The position numbers and the translations under genes are program-made. Positions 1-4,955 of a stretch of DNA of 5,181 bases are shown piece after piece. Each line of letters begins with the position of its first letter. Positions within the stretch are counted from its first letter, which is position 1. Source of the DNA: Peptococcaceae bacterium UBA5767 (GTDB taxonomy: Bacteria; Bacillota; TC1; UBA5767); NCBI GenBank assembly GCA_002418765.1, contig DIET01000031.1, positions 1-5,181 of the forward strand. The letters are read 5' to 3'. The notes beneath the pieces were generated by a model, which was not told the DNA's origin, did not search any database, and saw nothing but the letters and a program-made list of their open reading frames with translations.

Positions 1-2
1 TG

Positions 3-113
3 TCAGTTTGGGAACGAAACAGAAACCACATACAAAAAGGCGTTGATTGGCAATTCACAACCGACGATGCCAGGATCAAACTTAAGAAGCTTTATCCACA
101 GTTTAAGAGTTAA
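3..113 (+). pseudogene. 3' end of an IS630-like transposase (partial, cut by window edge)
   Basis: An open frame enters from the left edge and ends at TAA 111-113, giving 36 residues. The tail contains DWQFTTDDARIKLKKLYP, which I recognise as the C-terminal signature of IS630-family DDE transposases (consensus of the type WQFTTEDARIKLK.LYP). Only the extreme C-terminus is visible, so the catalytic Asp/Asp/Glu residues and the intactness of the element cannot be judged. It is entered as a fragment, but the gene may be complete beyond the window. No convincing terminal inverted repeat of the element was found just downstream. Its position next to a decayed gene fits a region that has suffered insertions and deletions. 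The family call rests on motif memory, not on a search. Confidence 0.7.
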
Positions 114-125
114 CAAGCTACTAGG

Positions 126-230
126 TTGTTGGTGGGGAGTATCTTGTTTGCATCAGAACTTTCTGATGCAAAATTGATGGGTGCAAAAGCCCGTAGCCTG
201 GCAGCAAAGAGCGAAATGGATGTAGTGCCA
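126..230 (+). other. Unrecognised short open frame, possible gene remnant
   Basis: After the transposase stop, the same frame stays open from TTG 126 to TAG 228-230 (about 34 residues, ending ...KSEMDVVP). The composition (ASELSDAKLMGAKARSLAAK) looks protein-like and alanine/lysine-rich, as in a helical C-terminus. There is no Shine-Dalgarno sequence before TTG 126, TTG 129 or GTG 132, and the perfect inverted repeat at 147-172 lies inside it. It could be the tail of a gene truncated by the neighbouring insertion element, or chance. I do not recognise a family. Confidence 0.2.
147..172. repeat. Perfect 12-bp inverted repeat (hairpin or operator)
   Basis: The arm TTTGCATCAGAA (147-158) is exactly repeated in inverted orientation at 161-172, separated only by CT. 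As RNA it would fold into a stem of about 11 bp with a four-base loop. No T-run follows on the + strand (the next bases are TTGATGGG), so it is not a standard intrinsic terminator in that direction. Near-perfect two-fold symmetry with a two-base centre also suits a dimeric DNA-binding protein. It does not match the TetR-type operator found elsewhere in the window. Confidence 0.6.
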
Positions 231-244
231 TAGTCTAAAAACGG

Positions 245-282
245 GGATGCAGTGAATGCTGGTTCCTTTTTTTGTTTTTTTT
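245..282 (+). terminator. Weak candidate intrinsic terminator with long T-tract
   Basis: A very T-rich run (T7, G, T8 at 267-282) follows a poor stem: 245-247 can pair with 264-266 and 250-252 with 259-261 around a six-base loop and an internal mismatch. The T-tract is strong and the stem is weak. If functional, it would isolate the promoter at 294-322 from transcription entering from the insertion-element side. Confidence 0.25.
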
Positions 283-293
283 GTATGAACTTC

Positions 294-322
294 TTGACAG
301 AGGCAAAAGTGAGCCTTATAAT
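294..322 (+). promoter_or_regulatory. Consensus sigma-A promoter upstream of decayed xdhA
   Basis: TTGACA at 294-299 and TATAAT at 317-322 are separated by exactly 17 bp, matching the sigma-70/sigma-A consensus at all twelve positions. The expected transcription start (about 329) falls inside the palindromic operator at 323-346, so a bound repressor would cover the start site. Such a strong promoter is expected to be tightly repressed. The downstream gene is a pseudogene, yet the promoter shows no decay. Confidence 0.9.
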
Positions 323-346
323 TTAATTGACTAATCAATCAATTAA
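323..346. promoter_or_regulatory. TetR-type operator, copy 1
   Basis: A 24-bp imperfect palindrome in which 10 of 12 base pairs are symmetric. Its core TTGACTAATCAATCAA (327-342) recurs as variants at 1158-1173, 1887-1902 and 4903-4918. It begins at the base after the -10 box of the consensus promoter and covers the expected transcription start, a classic repressor position. The likely ligand is the TetR-family protein encoded at 1216-1827 (inference). Confidence 0.8.
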
Positions 347-353
347 TTAAACA

Positions 354-1150
354 ATGATATCTTTGATGTTGCGAGAAGGTAAAATGGCCAGATGAATATG
401 GAGATATGAGGTGAATATGCACAGGAGACATTGTTATTTGTGCTAAAGGAGGGTCTCGCTCTGATTGGCATCAAAAGCGATGGGTTTTGCGTGGGGCTAT
501 GGAAACATGGTGTATCCCAAACATATTGATGTAACCATTATCAGGTTGACATTGTGCATAAGGATGGTTCTTCACCCTTGACAACTGGCAACCAAGATAC
601 TGGTGAAGGCAATACCATCGCGTTGTTCCCGATTATAAAAGAGGTCCTGGGCATTGAATACATGAGCATTTAAATGGTGGAATTAGATACAGAATATACG
701 TCTTTTACAGGTTAGCAGGCAGCTGATTTTGCTGATGTGGAGGTGGTGATTCGTCGTTTTGTGGCTGTTCATGATATTGGAAAAGCCATCAATCCCATGA
801 TGTTGGAGGGCCAGGTTCAAGGTGGTGTTCAGATGGGACTTGGCTATGCGCTATCTGAGAAGCTGATGATAGACCCGGTGACAGGGGTGGTGACCAATGC
901 GCTTACCAAAAAGTATTCTATGTTTAAGGCCAAGGATATGCCGGTGATTGATATGGCGTTTATTGAGGAGGGTGAGGAGCCTGGACCGTTTGGGGCCAAA
1001 AGCATTGGAGAGATATCAACCGTACCGGTAGGGGCTGCTGTCATCAATGCTTTGAATGTGGCTTTGGGAACCCAAATCCGCACCTTGCCGGCCAGACCTT
1101 CGGATATCAAAGAGGCGTGGGCTTTGCGTCAGGAAGCAGGGAATGAGTAA
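354..1150 (+). pseudogene. Decayed molybdenum hydroxylase large subunit (xanthine dehydrogenase XdhA type)
   Basis: Intact XdhA-type subunits bind the molybdopterin cofactor, hydroxylate purines and run to roughly 750 residues; fewer than 800 bases remain here, in the right order. A possible N-terminal scrap (373-450, frame 1) reads KVKWPDEYGDMR, stop, ICTGDIV. A middle piece (468-540, frame 3) reads AMGFAWGYGNMVYPKHIDVT. A second middle piece (from 551, frame 2) has KDGSSPLTTGNQDTGEGNT and KEVLGIE, resembling the family's DGS...TG..D.GqG...T segment. That frame carries TAA 671-673 and TAG 713-715, then jumps to the C-terminus, so well over a hundred codons are missing. The C-terminal segment (about 716-1150) is clean: FVAVHDIGKAINPM, EGQVQGGVQMGLGYAL and GAKSIGE, where the last Glu (codon 1010-1012) corresponds to the catalytic glutamate. 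GTG 737 could open a 137-residue frame but has no Shine-Dalgarno. Promoter and operator upstream are intact. The N-terminal match is tentative; the rest is solid. Confidence 0.87.
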
Positions 1151-1152
1151 TT

Positions 1153-1174
1153 TTAGATTGATGAATCAATCCAA
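1153..1174. promoter_or_regulatory. TetR-type operator, copy 2 (autoregulatory)
   Basis: GATTGATGAATCAATC (1156-1171) is symmetric at 7 of 8 pairs, and two more pairs match outside it (TT 1153-1154 with AA 1173-1174). It starts three bases after the pseudogene stop and covers the -35 box of the regulator gene promoter, so binding would shut off the regulator's own transcription. The core TTGATGAATCAATC aligns with the other three operator copies. Confidence 0.8.
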
Positions 1175-1187
1175 TTTCTGCTATGAT
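1158..1187 (+). promoter_or_regulatory. Promoter of the TetR-family gene
   Basis: TTGATG (1158-1163) and TATGAT (1182-1187) are separated by 18 bp, a good sigma-A match. The -35 box is embedded in operator copy 2. Transcription would start near 1194, giving a leader of about 22 bases to the ATG at 1216. The ATG at 1183 lies inside the -10 box, which argues against it as a start codon. Confidence 0.7.
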
Positions 1188-1203
1188 GGAAGAAACAACA
1201 TCC

Positions 1204-1210
1204 AGGAGGA
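1204..1210 (+). promoter_or_regulatory. Ribosome binding site fixing the regulator start
   Basis: AGGAGGA lies 5 bases before ATG 1216. It is a near-perfect Shine-Dalgarno and selects this ATG over the in-frame ATG codons at 1183 and 1186, which have no such site and lie within or beside the -10 box. Confidence 0.85.
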
Positions 1211-1215
1211 AAATC

Positions 1216-1827
1216 ATGGCCAGAGACAACAGTGGACAAGAAGAAAAGATGCAGCAGATTTTGCAGGCAACATTGGAAGTGATTAGCAGGGAAACCATCA
1301 GTGGAACCCGTATGCATCTAATTGCCAAGGAAGCCGGTATGAGTCAGTCTATTCTTCATTACTATTTTGCATCCAAAAAGGATATCCTGGTGCGGCTGAT
1401 GCAGGATTTGAAACGAGAGTTTAATATCAAAAGAACGCAGGATGTAGATGCCAAGCGTCACTCGTTGTCCCAAAATCTAGAAGGCTTTTTGAAGCAAAAG
1501 AAGGATATTATTGCCCATCAGAGAAAAATGGATGTTGCCCAGTTTGATTTCTTTGTGCAAAGTTTGGTGGATGAGGAATTAAAGGTAGTATTCCGGGATT
1601 TTTTCCAGGCCTGGTACGATGAAATTCACGAGGTGATTTGTCTGGCGGACTTGCCTCAGGCCAATAAGGATAAGCTGGCCAAGACAGTACCTAGAATGCT
1701 GATATCCTTGATGATGGGTGCTTCGATGCAGTATTTGATCTGGGACGGCGAATTGTTTGATCTAGATGAGTATTTTTCCCAGACGGAAGAAATGCTTCTT
1801 GATTATCTTAACAAAGTCTTAGCCTAA
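1216..1827 (+). CDS. TetR/AcrR-family transcriptional regulator
   Basis: This 203-residue protein has the length and layout of TetR repressors. An N-terminal helical DNA-binding domain is followed by a variable helical ligand and dimerisation domain. The helix-turn-helix spans about residues 31-57: GTRMHLIAKEAGMSQS supplies helices 2 and 3, and HYYFASKKDIL is the family's typical Y-Y-F-x-x-K-x-x-L ending. Residues 60-203 are helical, with many aromatics and methionines (FDFFVQS, FFQAWYDE, MLISLMMGASMQYLIW) that could line a ligand pocket. No homolog of known ligand is recognised. It is transcribed from its own operator-overlapped promoter, and the same palindrome precedes the decayed xdhA, the deaminase operon and the ygeY-like gene. 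It is thus the obvious local repressor. By analogy the inducer would be a substrate or intermediate of the pathway, perhaps a purine-like compound (inference). The start follows the Shine-Dalgarno; the longer 214-residue reading is rejected. Confidence 0.93.
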   Translation: MARDNSGQEEKMQQILQATLEVISRETISGTRMHLIAKEAGMSQSILHYYFASKKDILVRLMQDLKREFNIKRTQDVDAKRHSLSQNLEGFLKQKKDIIAHQRKMDVAQFDFFVQSLVDEELKVVFRDFFQAWYDEIHEVICLADLPQANKDKLAKTVPRMLISLMMGASMQYLIWDGELFDLDEYFSQTEEMLLDYLNKVLA

Positions 1828-1832
1828 ATTGG

Positions 1833-1874
1833 CCCCCTTGTTTCTTCTCAGGAGGAAGCGGTCGGGGGTTCTTG
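1833..1874 (+). terminator. Possible terminator downstream of the regulator gene
   Basis: CCCCC (1833-1837) can pair with GGGGG (1864-1868), and an inner CTTC (1844-1847) with GAAG (1855-1858), separated by an internal loop. A short U-rich tail (TTCTT, 1869-1873) follows. The location, six bases after the stop codon, suits a terminator, but the interrupted stem and short T-run make it weak. Confidence 0.35.
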
Positions 1875-1884
1875 CAGGGCATTA

Positions 1885-1907
1885 AATAGACTAATCAGTC
1901 AATCAAC
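1885..1907. promoter_or_regulatory. TetR-type operator, copy 3 (deaminase operon)
   Basis: The core TAGACTAATCAGTCAA (1887-1902) matches operator copy 1 at 14 of 16 positions, and GACTAATCAGTC (1889-1900) is itself symmetric at 5 of 6 pairs. A further AATCAA (1901-1906) is inverted as TTGATT at 1918-1923. It lies about 125 bases upstream of the deaminase start. No well-spaced consensus promoter is visible here. The best candidates (TAGACT 1887 with TATGAA 1908 or AATGAT 1912) have off-standard spacing, so the start of the operon transcript is uncertain. Confidence 0.72.
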
Positions 1908-1940
1908 TATGAATGATTTGATTGGTGTTTTTTACTCCCC

Positions 1941-1963
1941 GGCCACCTTTTTCCGAGGTGGTC
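1941..1963 (+). other. Stem-loop in the leader of the deaminase operon
   Basis: GGCCACCT (1941-1948) pairs with AGGTGGTC (1956-1963) as an 8-bp stem with one G-U pair and a seven-base loop. No T-run follows, so it is not a standard terminator on the + strand; a T-run (1928-1933) precedes it instead. It sits between operator copy 3 and the start codon, so it would lie in the 5' leader if transcription starts near the operator. Its role is unknown; mRNA stability or attenuation are possibilities. Confidence 0.45.
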
Positions 1964-2017
1964 AGTAGATTCTTATCCTGAGGGATATGTTGTATAGAAA
2001 GAACAGAAAGTGGACAT

Positions 2018-2022
2018 GGAGG
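2018..2022 (+). promoter_or_regulatory. Ribosome binding site choosing the deaminase start
   Basis: GGAGG lies 8 bases before ATG 2031. It favours that start over GTG 2010, ATG 2016 and ATG 2025, which either precede it or lie too close to it. Confidence 0.75.
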
Positions 2023-2030
2023 CGATGAAG

Positions 2031-2507
2031 ATGGATGAGCAAAAGGAAGCGCGGTATTTTGAAAAGACACTGGAGATTGCCCGCGAAGCCATGGAAAAAG
2101 GGCACGACCCTTTTGGCAGTATTTTGGTGGATGACCGGGGTGAAATCCTCATGGAGCAGAGAAATGATGTGGGATCGGGAGACCCTACCAGGCACGATAC
2201 CAATACGCTGATTTCCAGGGCGGCACTGGCGTATCCTCCGGAGTTTCTTTGGACATGCACGGTGTATGCGGCCATGGAACCCTGTTGCATGTGCACGGGC
2301 AGTGCTTTTTGGGCGAACATAGGTCATATCAAGTATCTGATGAGTGAGCATCATCTGGGTGAACTGACGGGAGGAGGAGGGCTTGATCTTCCCAGTACCG
2401 AGGTGGTGGCCCATGGCTCTAAGGATATTCAGATTGAAGGGCCGTATGAGCCACTGCTGCCTGAGATGGAGGATTTGATGCGAGAATGGATCAAGAGTTG
2501 GGGGTAG
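2031..2507 (+). CDS. Cytidine/guanine deaminase-fold protein with altered active-site motif
   Basis: This 158-residue protein has the size and order of CMP/dCMP-type zinc deaminases such as guanine deaminase GuaD and nucleoside deaminases. Residues 9-50 carry the first helix and strands (GHDPFGSILVDDRGEI, the family's PFGA.iV..G). PCxxC zinc ligands are at Pro84-Cys85 and Cys88, followed by the usual alpha helix (GSAFWANIGHIKYL). The first zinc motif, normally His-Ala-Glu with Glu as proton shuttle, reads His55-Asp56-Thr57 after DPTR. All three zinc ligands are therefore present but the canonical catalytic Glu is not. Either Asp56 substitutes, or the protein has altered chemistry or a non-enzymatic role. 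The length argues against general decay. It is first in an operon, 4 bases before the SsnA-like gene, which suggests deamination of a purine-like ring or an intermediate upstream of SsnA (inference). A longer start at GTG 2010 (165 residues) is less likely. It is cytosolic, with no signal peptide or membrane segment. Confidence 0.85.
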   Translation: MDEQKEARYFEKTLEIAREAMEKGHDPFGSILVDDRGEILMEQRNDVGSGDPTRHDTNTLISRAALAYPPEFLWTCTVYAAMEPCCMCTGSAFWANIGHIKYLMSEHHLGELTGGGGLDLPSTEVVAHGSKDIQIEGPYEPLLPEMEDLMREWIKSWG

Positions 2508-2511
2508 TAGG

Positions 2512-3801
2512 ATGAAAGCCATCATACATGCGAATCTGTATGATTATGAGGATTACAAAACGGATGTCTATATTTTGTTTGATGATCTCATCCGCGAGGT
2601 GGGGCCCATGAAGGATTTTCCCGGAGCGGATGAGATCGTGGATGCGTCTTCTGCGATGGTTCTTCCAGGACTCATCAATGGGCATGCGCATCTGTATGGC
2701 GCGTTTTTCCGTGGGATTTCGCTACCTTTGCATCCCAGGACGTTTTCGGAACTTCTGAAACAGTTCTTTTGGAAAATTGATGCGCAGCTTGATGAGGAGA
2801 GCACCTATTATGGCGCCAAGGTTTATGGCCTGGAGCACATCAAACATGGTGTGACCACTGTATTTGATCACCATGCCAGCGGTCGGCAGATAGATGGGAG
2901 TTTGGACGTCCTAAAGCAGGCCATCGTGGATGAAACAGGCATGCGAGGCTTGTTTTGTTTTGAGACGAGTGACCGCTTTCCTATCAAGGAGTGTATTAGG
3001 GAGAATGTGCGTTTTGCCAAAAAGGAAACCTCTTCTATGGCCCGGGGCCTCTTCGGGATGCATGCGTCGCTGTCTCTTTGCAATGAGACCTTGGCCCAGG
3101 TGGCCAGTCAAATCGGCGAGCTACCGCTACATGTTCATGTAGCGGAGAGCTTGGAGGATGAGGTGGAATGCATCAACCGGTACGGCCAGCGTATTGTGGA
3201 GCGATTTGATGCCTTTGGTTTGCTGAACAAGGATTCCATTTTGGCCCATGCGGTCCATATTGATGGGCATGAGGCGGAATTGATTGCAGAGCGTGACTGC
3301 GTAGTGGCCATCAACCCTGCGTCCAATATGAATACTGGTGTTGGTCTTCCTGATGTGCGTCTCCTTAAAGAAAAAAAGGTGAGAACGATGATAGGGAATG
3401 ATTTATTGGGCATCGATCTGACGCAGGATTACCGAAATACCGTATTTGCTATGCATCTTCGATATGGCAGCCCCATGAGTTTTGGAGCAGAGGATGTGCT
3501 AGCTTATATCCGGGAGGTTTACGATTATGCCAGCCGGAGGCTGATGCTTCCTGTGGGCAGAATCAAGAAGGGCTATGCGGCTGATTTGATTGTAGTGCCA
3601 CATCATGTTCCGGTTTTCTTGGGAGAGCACAATATTTTTTCTTACGTTCTGGATGGTCTTTTTAATGTTTTTCATCCCAGGGATGTATTTGTGGCTGGTC
3701 AGTGTAGGTTGAAGAACTATGAAACAGCTTGGGATGAAGAGGCGATCTATGCCAAAGCCCGGGATGTATCACAGGCGTTGTGGAAAAGAATAGGAGTATA
3801 G
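2512..3801 (+). CDS. ssnA: SsnA-like amidohydrolase (ATZ/TRZ-type metal-dependent deaminase family)
   Basis: The product is a 429-residue cytosolic amidohydrolase of the cytosine deaminase/chlorohydrolase superfamily, near the usual SsnA length. A short N-terminal beta-sandwich leads into a TIM barrel. Metal and catalytic residues are in order: His58 and His60 in LPGLINGHAHLYGAFFRG, the VTTVFDHHAS segment (about 114-123), His209 and Glu212 in LHVHVAE, His246 in LAHAVHID, and Asp297 in GNDLLGID. The Asp motif is GND where GTD is commoner. NPASNMNTGVG (268-278) precedes it, and the C-terminus returns to the sandwich (KKGYAADLIVV). In E. coli and many anaerobes ssnA lies in selenium/molybdenum-hydroxylase clusters and is implicated in anaerobic uric-acid breakdown; its exact reaction is not settled to my knowledge. 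Here it follows the deaminase by 4 bases and precedes the PreA-like gene by 2, so translation is probably coupled. Upstream GGGGG (2500-2504) and AGTAGG provide a modest ribosome site. Family assignment is firm; the symbol is by similarity to SsnA rather than other members. Confidence 0.85.
   Translation: MKAIIHANLYDYEDYKTDVYILFDDLIREVGPMKDFPGADEIVDASSAMVLPGLINGHAHLYGAFFRGISLPLHPRTFSELLKQFFWKIDAQLDEESTYYGAKVYGLEHIKHGVTTVFDHHASGRQIDGSLDVLKQAIVDETGMRGLFCFETSDRFPIKECIRENVRFAKKETSSMARGLFGMHASLSLCNETLAQVASQIGELPLHVHVAESLEDEVECINRYGQRIVERFDAFGLLNKDSILAHAVHIDGHEAELIAERDCVVAINPASNMNTGVGLPDVRLLKEKKVRTMIGNDLLGIDLTQDYRNTVFAMHLRYGSPMSFGAEDVLAYIREVYDYASRRLMLPVGRIKKGYAADLIVVPHHVPVFLGEHNIFSYVLDGLFNVFHPRDVFVAGQCRLKNYETAWDEEAIYAKARDVSQALWKRIGV
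3792..3796 (+). promoter_or_regulatory. Ribosome binding site overlapping the end of ssnA
   Basis: AGGAG lies 7 bases before ATG 3804, within the last codons of the SsnA-like gene. It sets the start of the PreA-like protein at 3804 instead of GTG 3780, which lies inside the upstream gene and has no such site. Confidence 0.8.
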
Positions 3802-3803
3802 AA

Positions 3804-4892
3804 ATGAATTTGACGACAGACGTTTCAGGTTTAGAGTTGAGCAATCCTCTGATGCCCGGGTCCGGGCCGCTGACGGGGGATGACGAGCGCATGATTTATT
3901 TGGCCTCTTTGGGGCTTGGAGCATTGGTGACCAAAACGATTGCTCCGGAGGCTGCTTTGGTGGGACGGGCTTGTATTGTGGGCGGTCGGGATATCATTAT
4001 GAATTCCGAAGCCTGGAGCGAGTACCCGGCTTCAACCTGGATTCATGAGTATCTGCCCAAAACGGTAGCCTCCGTGGATACCCCCATTTTTGCTAGCATC
4101 GGCTATACGAAAGAAGATATGGAGACATTGATTCCGGCTCTGGAGCCGTATGCGGCGGCCTATGAGGTAATTCCCCGTTATGTGGGCAAGGATTTGGTGA
4201 GTGTGGGTCAGATCGTGGCTATGGCCAGATCTCTTACCCAAAAACCCATATATGTAAAGATGAATGCCAATTTGCCGGATCCGGTGGGGTTTGCCCGGGT
4301 TTGTCAGGAAAACGGCGCGCAGGGTGTGGTGGCCATTACGTCGTTGGGGCCCAATATGGTGGTGGATTTGAAAAATAGAAGACCCTTGATTGGTACGCCC
4401 GATGGTTTTGTTTGGTCTTCTGGTCCTCCTATCAAGCCTCTCGCGCTGGCTACGGTTCATATGATTAAGAAGGCTTTGCCGGATCTGAGTATCATTGGGT
4501 GTGGTGGCGTGGCCTCAGCTGACGACGTCCTGGAGTTTTTGCTGGTGGGCGCTGATGCTGTGCAGATGTTGTCCACGGCCATGCTTAGGGGTAAGGAGAT
4601 GTACCGCAAGATCATTGCGGATTTACCGGATGCTCTGGTGCGGTATGGCTTTTCGAGCATAGAAGAGGTGAAAGCGACGTCTTTGGGAGCTACTAGGGTC
4701 AACATGGAACCATCGTTTCCCCAGATTGATCATGACGTATGCAATCAGTGCAATATTTGTGTGAAGAATTGTCCCTATTTTGCCATGAGTTGGGTAGATG
4801 GCAAGGTCCATGTGGATGAGTCGCGCTGTTTTGGTTGTGGTTTGTGCGAATCCAGATGTCCTGTTCATTGTATTCAGGGGGTTTTGGATTGA
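3804..4892 (+). CDS. PreA/dihydroorotate-dehydrogenase-like flavoprotein with two [4Fe-4S] motifs
   Basis: This 362-residue protein joins a class-1 dihydroorotate-dehydrogenase-type TIM barrel to a C-terminal ferredoxin domain, as in the PreA subunit of NAD-dependent dihydropyrimidine dehydrogenase. Barrel markers are NPLMPGSGPLTGD (14-26), GALVTKT (39-45), Lys152 in YVKMNAN (the family's FMN-contacting Lys), AITSLG, and the FMN-phosphate loop GCGGV (232-236) with LVGADAVQMLSTAM. The ferredoxin part has CxxCxxCxxxCP at 313-324 and again at 342-353. Unusually, where PreA and dihydroorotate dehydrogenases have N-x-S-C-P, this protein reads YEVIPRYVGKD (120-130), so the usual catalytic Cys is absent. 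It is somewhat shorter than E. coli PreA. By family, it would pass electrons between the Fe-S clusters and FMN to reduce or oxidise a C=C or C=N bond in a ring. A PreT-like NAD partner is not in the window. It is third in the operon; start chosen by AGGAG at 3792. Substrate unknown; calling it pyrimidine-specific would be unsafe. Confidence 0.87.
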   Translation: MNLTTDVSGLELSNPLMPGSGPLTGDDERMIYLASLGLGALVTKTIAPEAALVGRACIVGGRDIIMNSEAWSEYPASTWIHEYLPKTVASVDTPIFASIGYTKEDMETLIPALEPYAAAYEVIPRYVGKDLVSVGQIVAMARSLTQKPIYVKMNANLPDPVGFARVCQENGAQGVVAITSLGPNMVVDLKNRRPLIGTPDGFVWSSGPPIKPLALATVHMIKKALPDLSIIGCGGVASADDVLEFLLVGADAVQMLSTAMLRGKEMYRKIIADLPDALVRYGFSSIEEVKATSLGATRVNMEPSFPQIDHDVCNQCNICVKNCPYFAMSWVDGKVHVDESRCFGCGLCESRCPVHCIQGVLD

Positions 4893-4897
4893 TTAAA

Positions 4898-4916
4898 ACT
4901 GATTGACCAATCAGTC
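4898..4916. promoter_or_regulatory. TetR-type operator, copy 4 (ygeY-like gene)
   Basis: ACTGATTG (4898-4905) and CAATCAGT (4908-4915) form a perfect 8-bp inverted repeat around a two-base centre, the most symmetric copy in the window. The core TTGACCAATCAGTC (4903-4916) aligns with the other three. It starts five bases after the PreA-like stop codon and about 40 bases before the ygeY-like start, implying a separate, co-regulated promoter. TTGACC (4903-4908) could be its -35 box, but no -10 at 16-19 bp is convincing; the T/A-rich TATAGA (4932-4937) is too far, at 23 bp. Confidence 0.78.
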
Positions 4917-4941
4917 TGAAAATAAAAAAAATATAGAAAGA

Positions 4942-4948
4942 GTGAGGA
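4942..4948 (+). promoter_or_regulatory. Ribosome binding site of the ygeY-like gene
   Basis: GTGAGGA sits 7 bases before GTG 4956. It supports a GTG start over the in-frame GTG 4965 and ATG 4983. Confidence 0.65.
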
Positions 4949-4955
4949 TAAAAAC

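Noticed and set aside
153..338. 61-residue minus-strand open frame
   Set aside because: It runs through the promoter, T-tract and inverted repeat, has no ribosome site and a Cys/His-rich chance composition.
412..414. In-frame TGA in the N-terminal scrap as a selenocysteine codon, given the selenium-linked context
   Set aside because: Selenium in these hydroxylases is a dissociable cofactor rather than encoded selenocysteine, and the same gene also has TAA 671 and TAG 713 plus frameshifts, so it is decay.
546..600. TTGACA at 546-551 and 578-583 as promoters inside the pseudogene
   Set aside because: Neither has an acceptable -10 box 16-18 bp downstream; both are remnants of coding sequence.
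1183..1215. Longer N-terminus for the TetR-family protein starting at ATG 1183
   Set aside because: That ATG is inside the TATGAT -10 box and has no Shine-Dalgarno; AGGAGGA at 1204-1210 clearly serves ATG 1216.
2010..2030. GTG 2010 start for the deaminase
   Set aside because: Only a weak AGAAAG precedes it, whereas GGAGG at 2018-2022 is well placed for ATG 2031, and the extra residues add no family motif.
1962..2525. 187-residue open frame on the minus strand opposite the deaminase
   Set aside because: It is a shadow of the real gene: low-complexity His/Arg/Leu-rich composition, no ribosome site and no recognisable domain.
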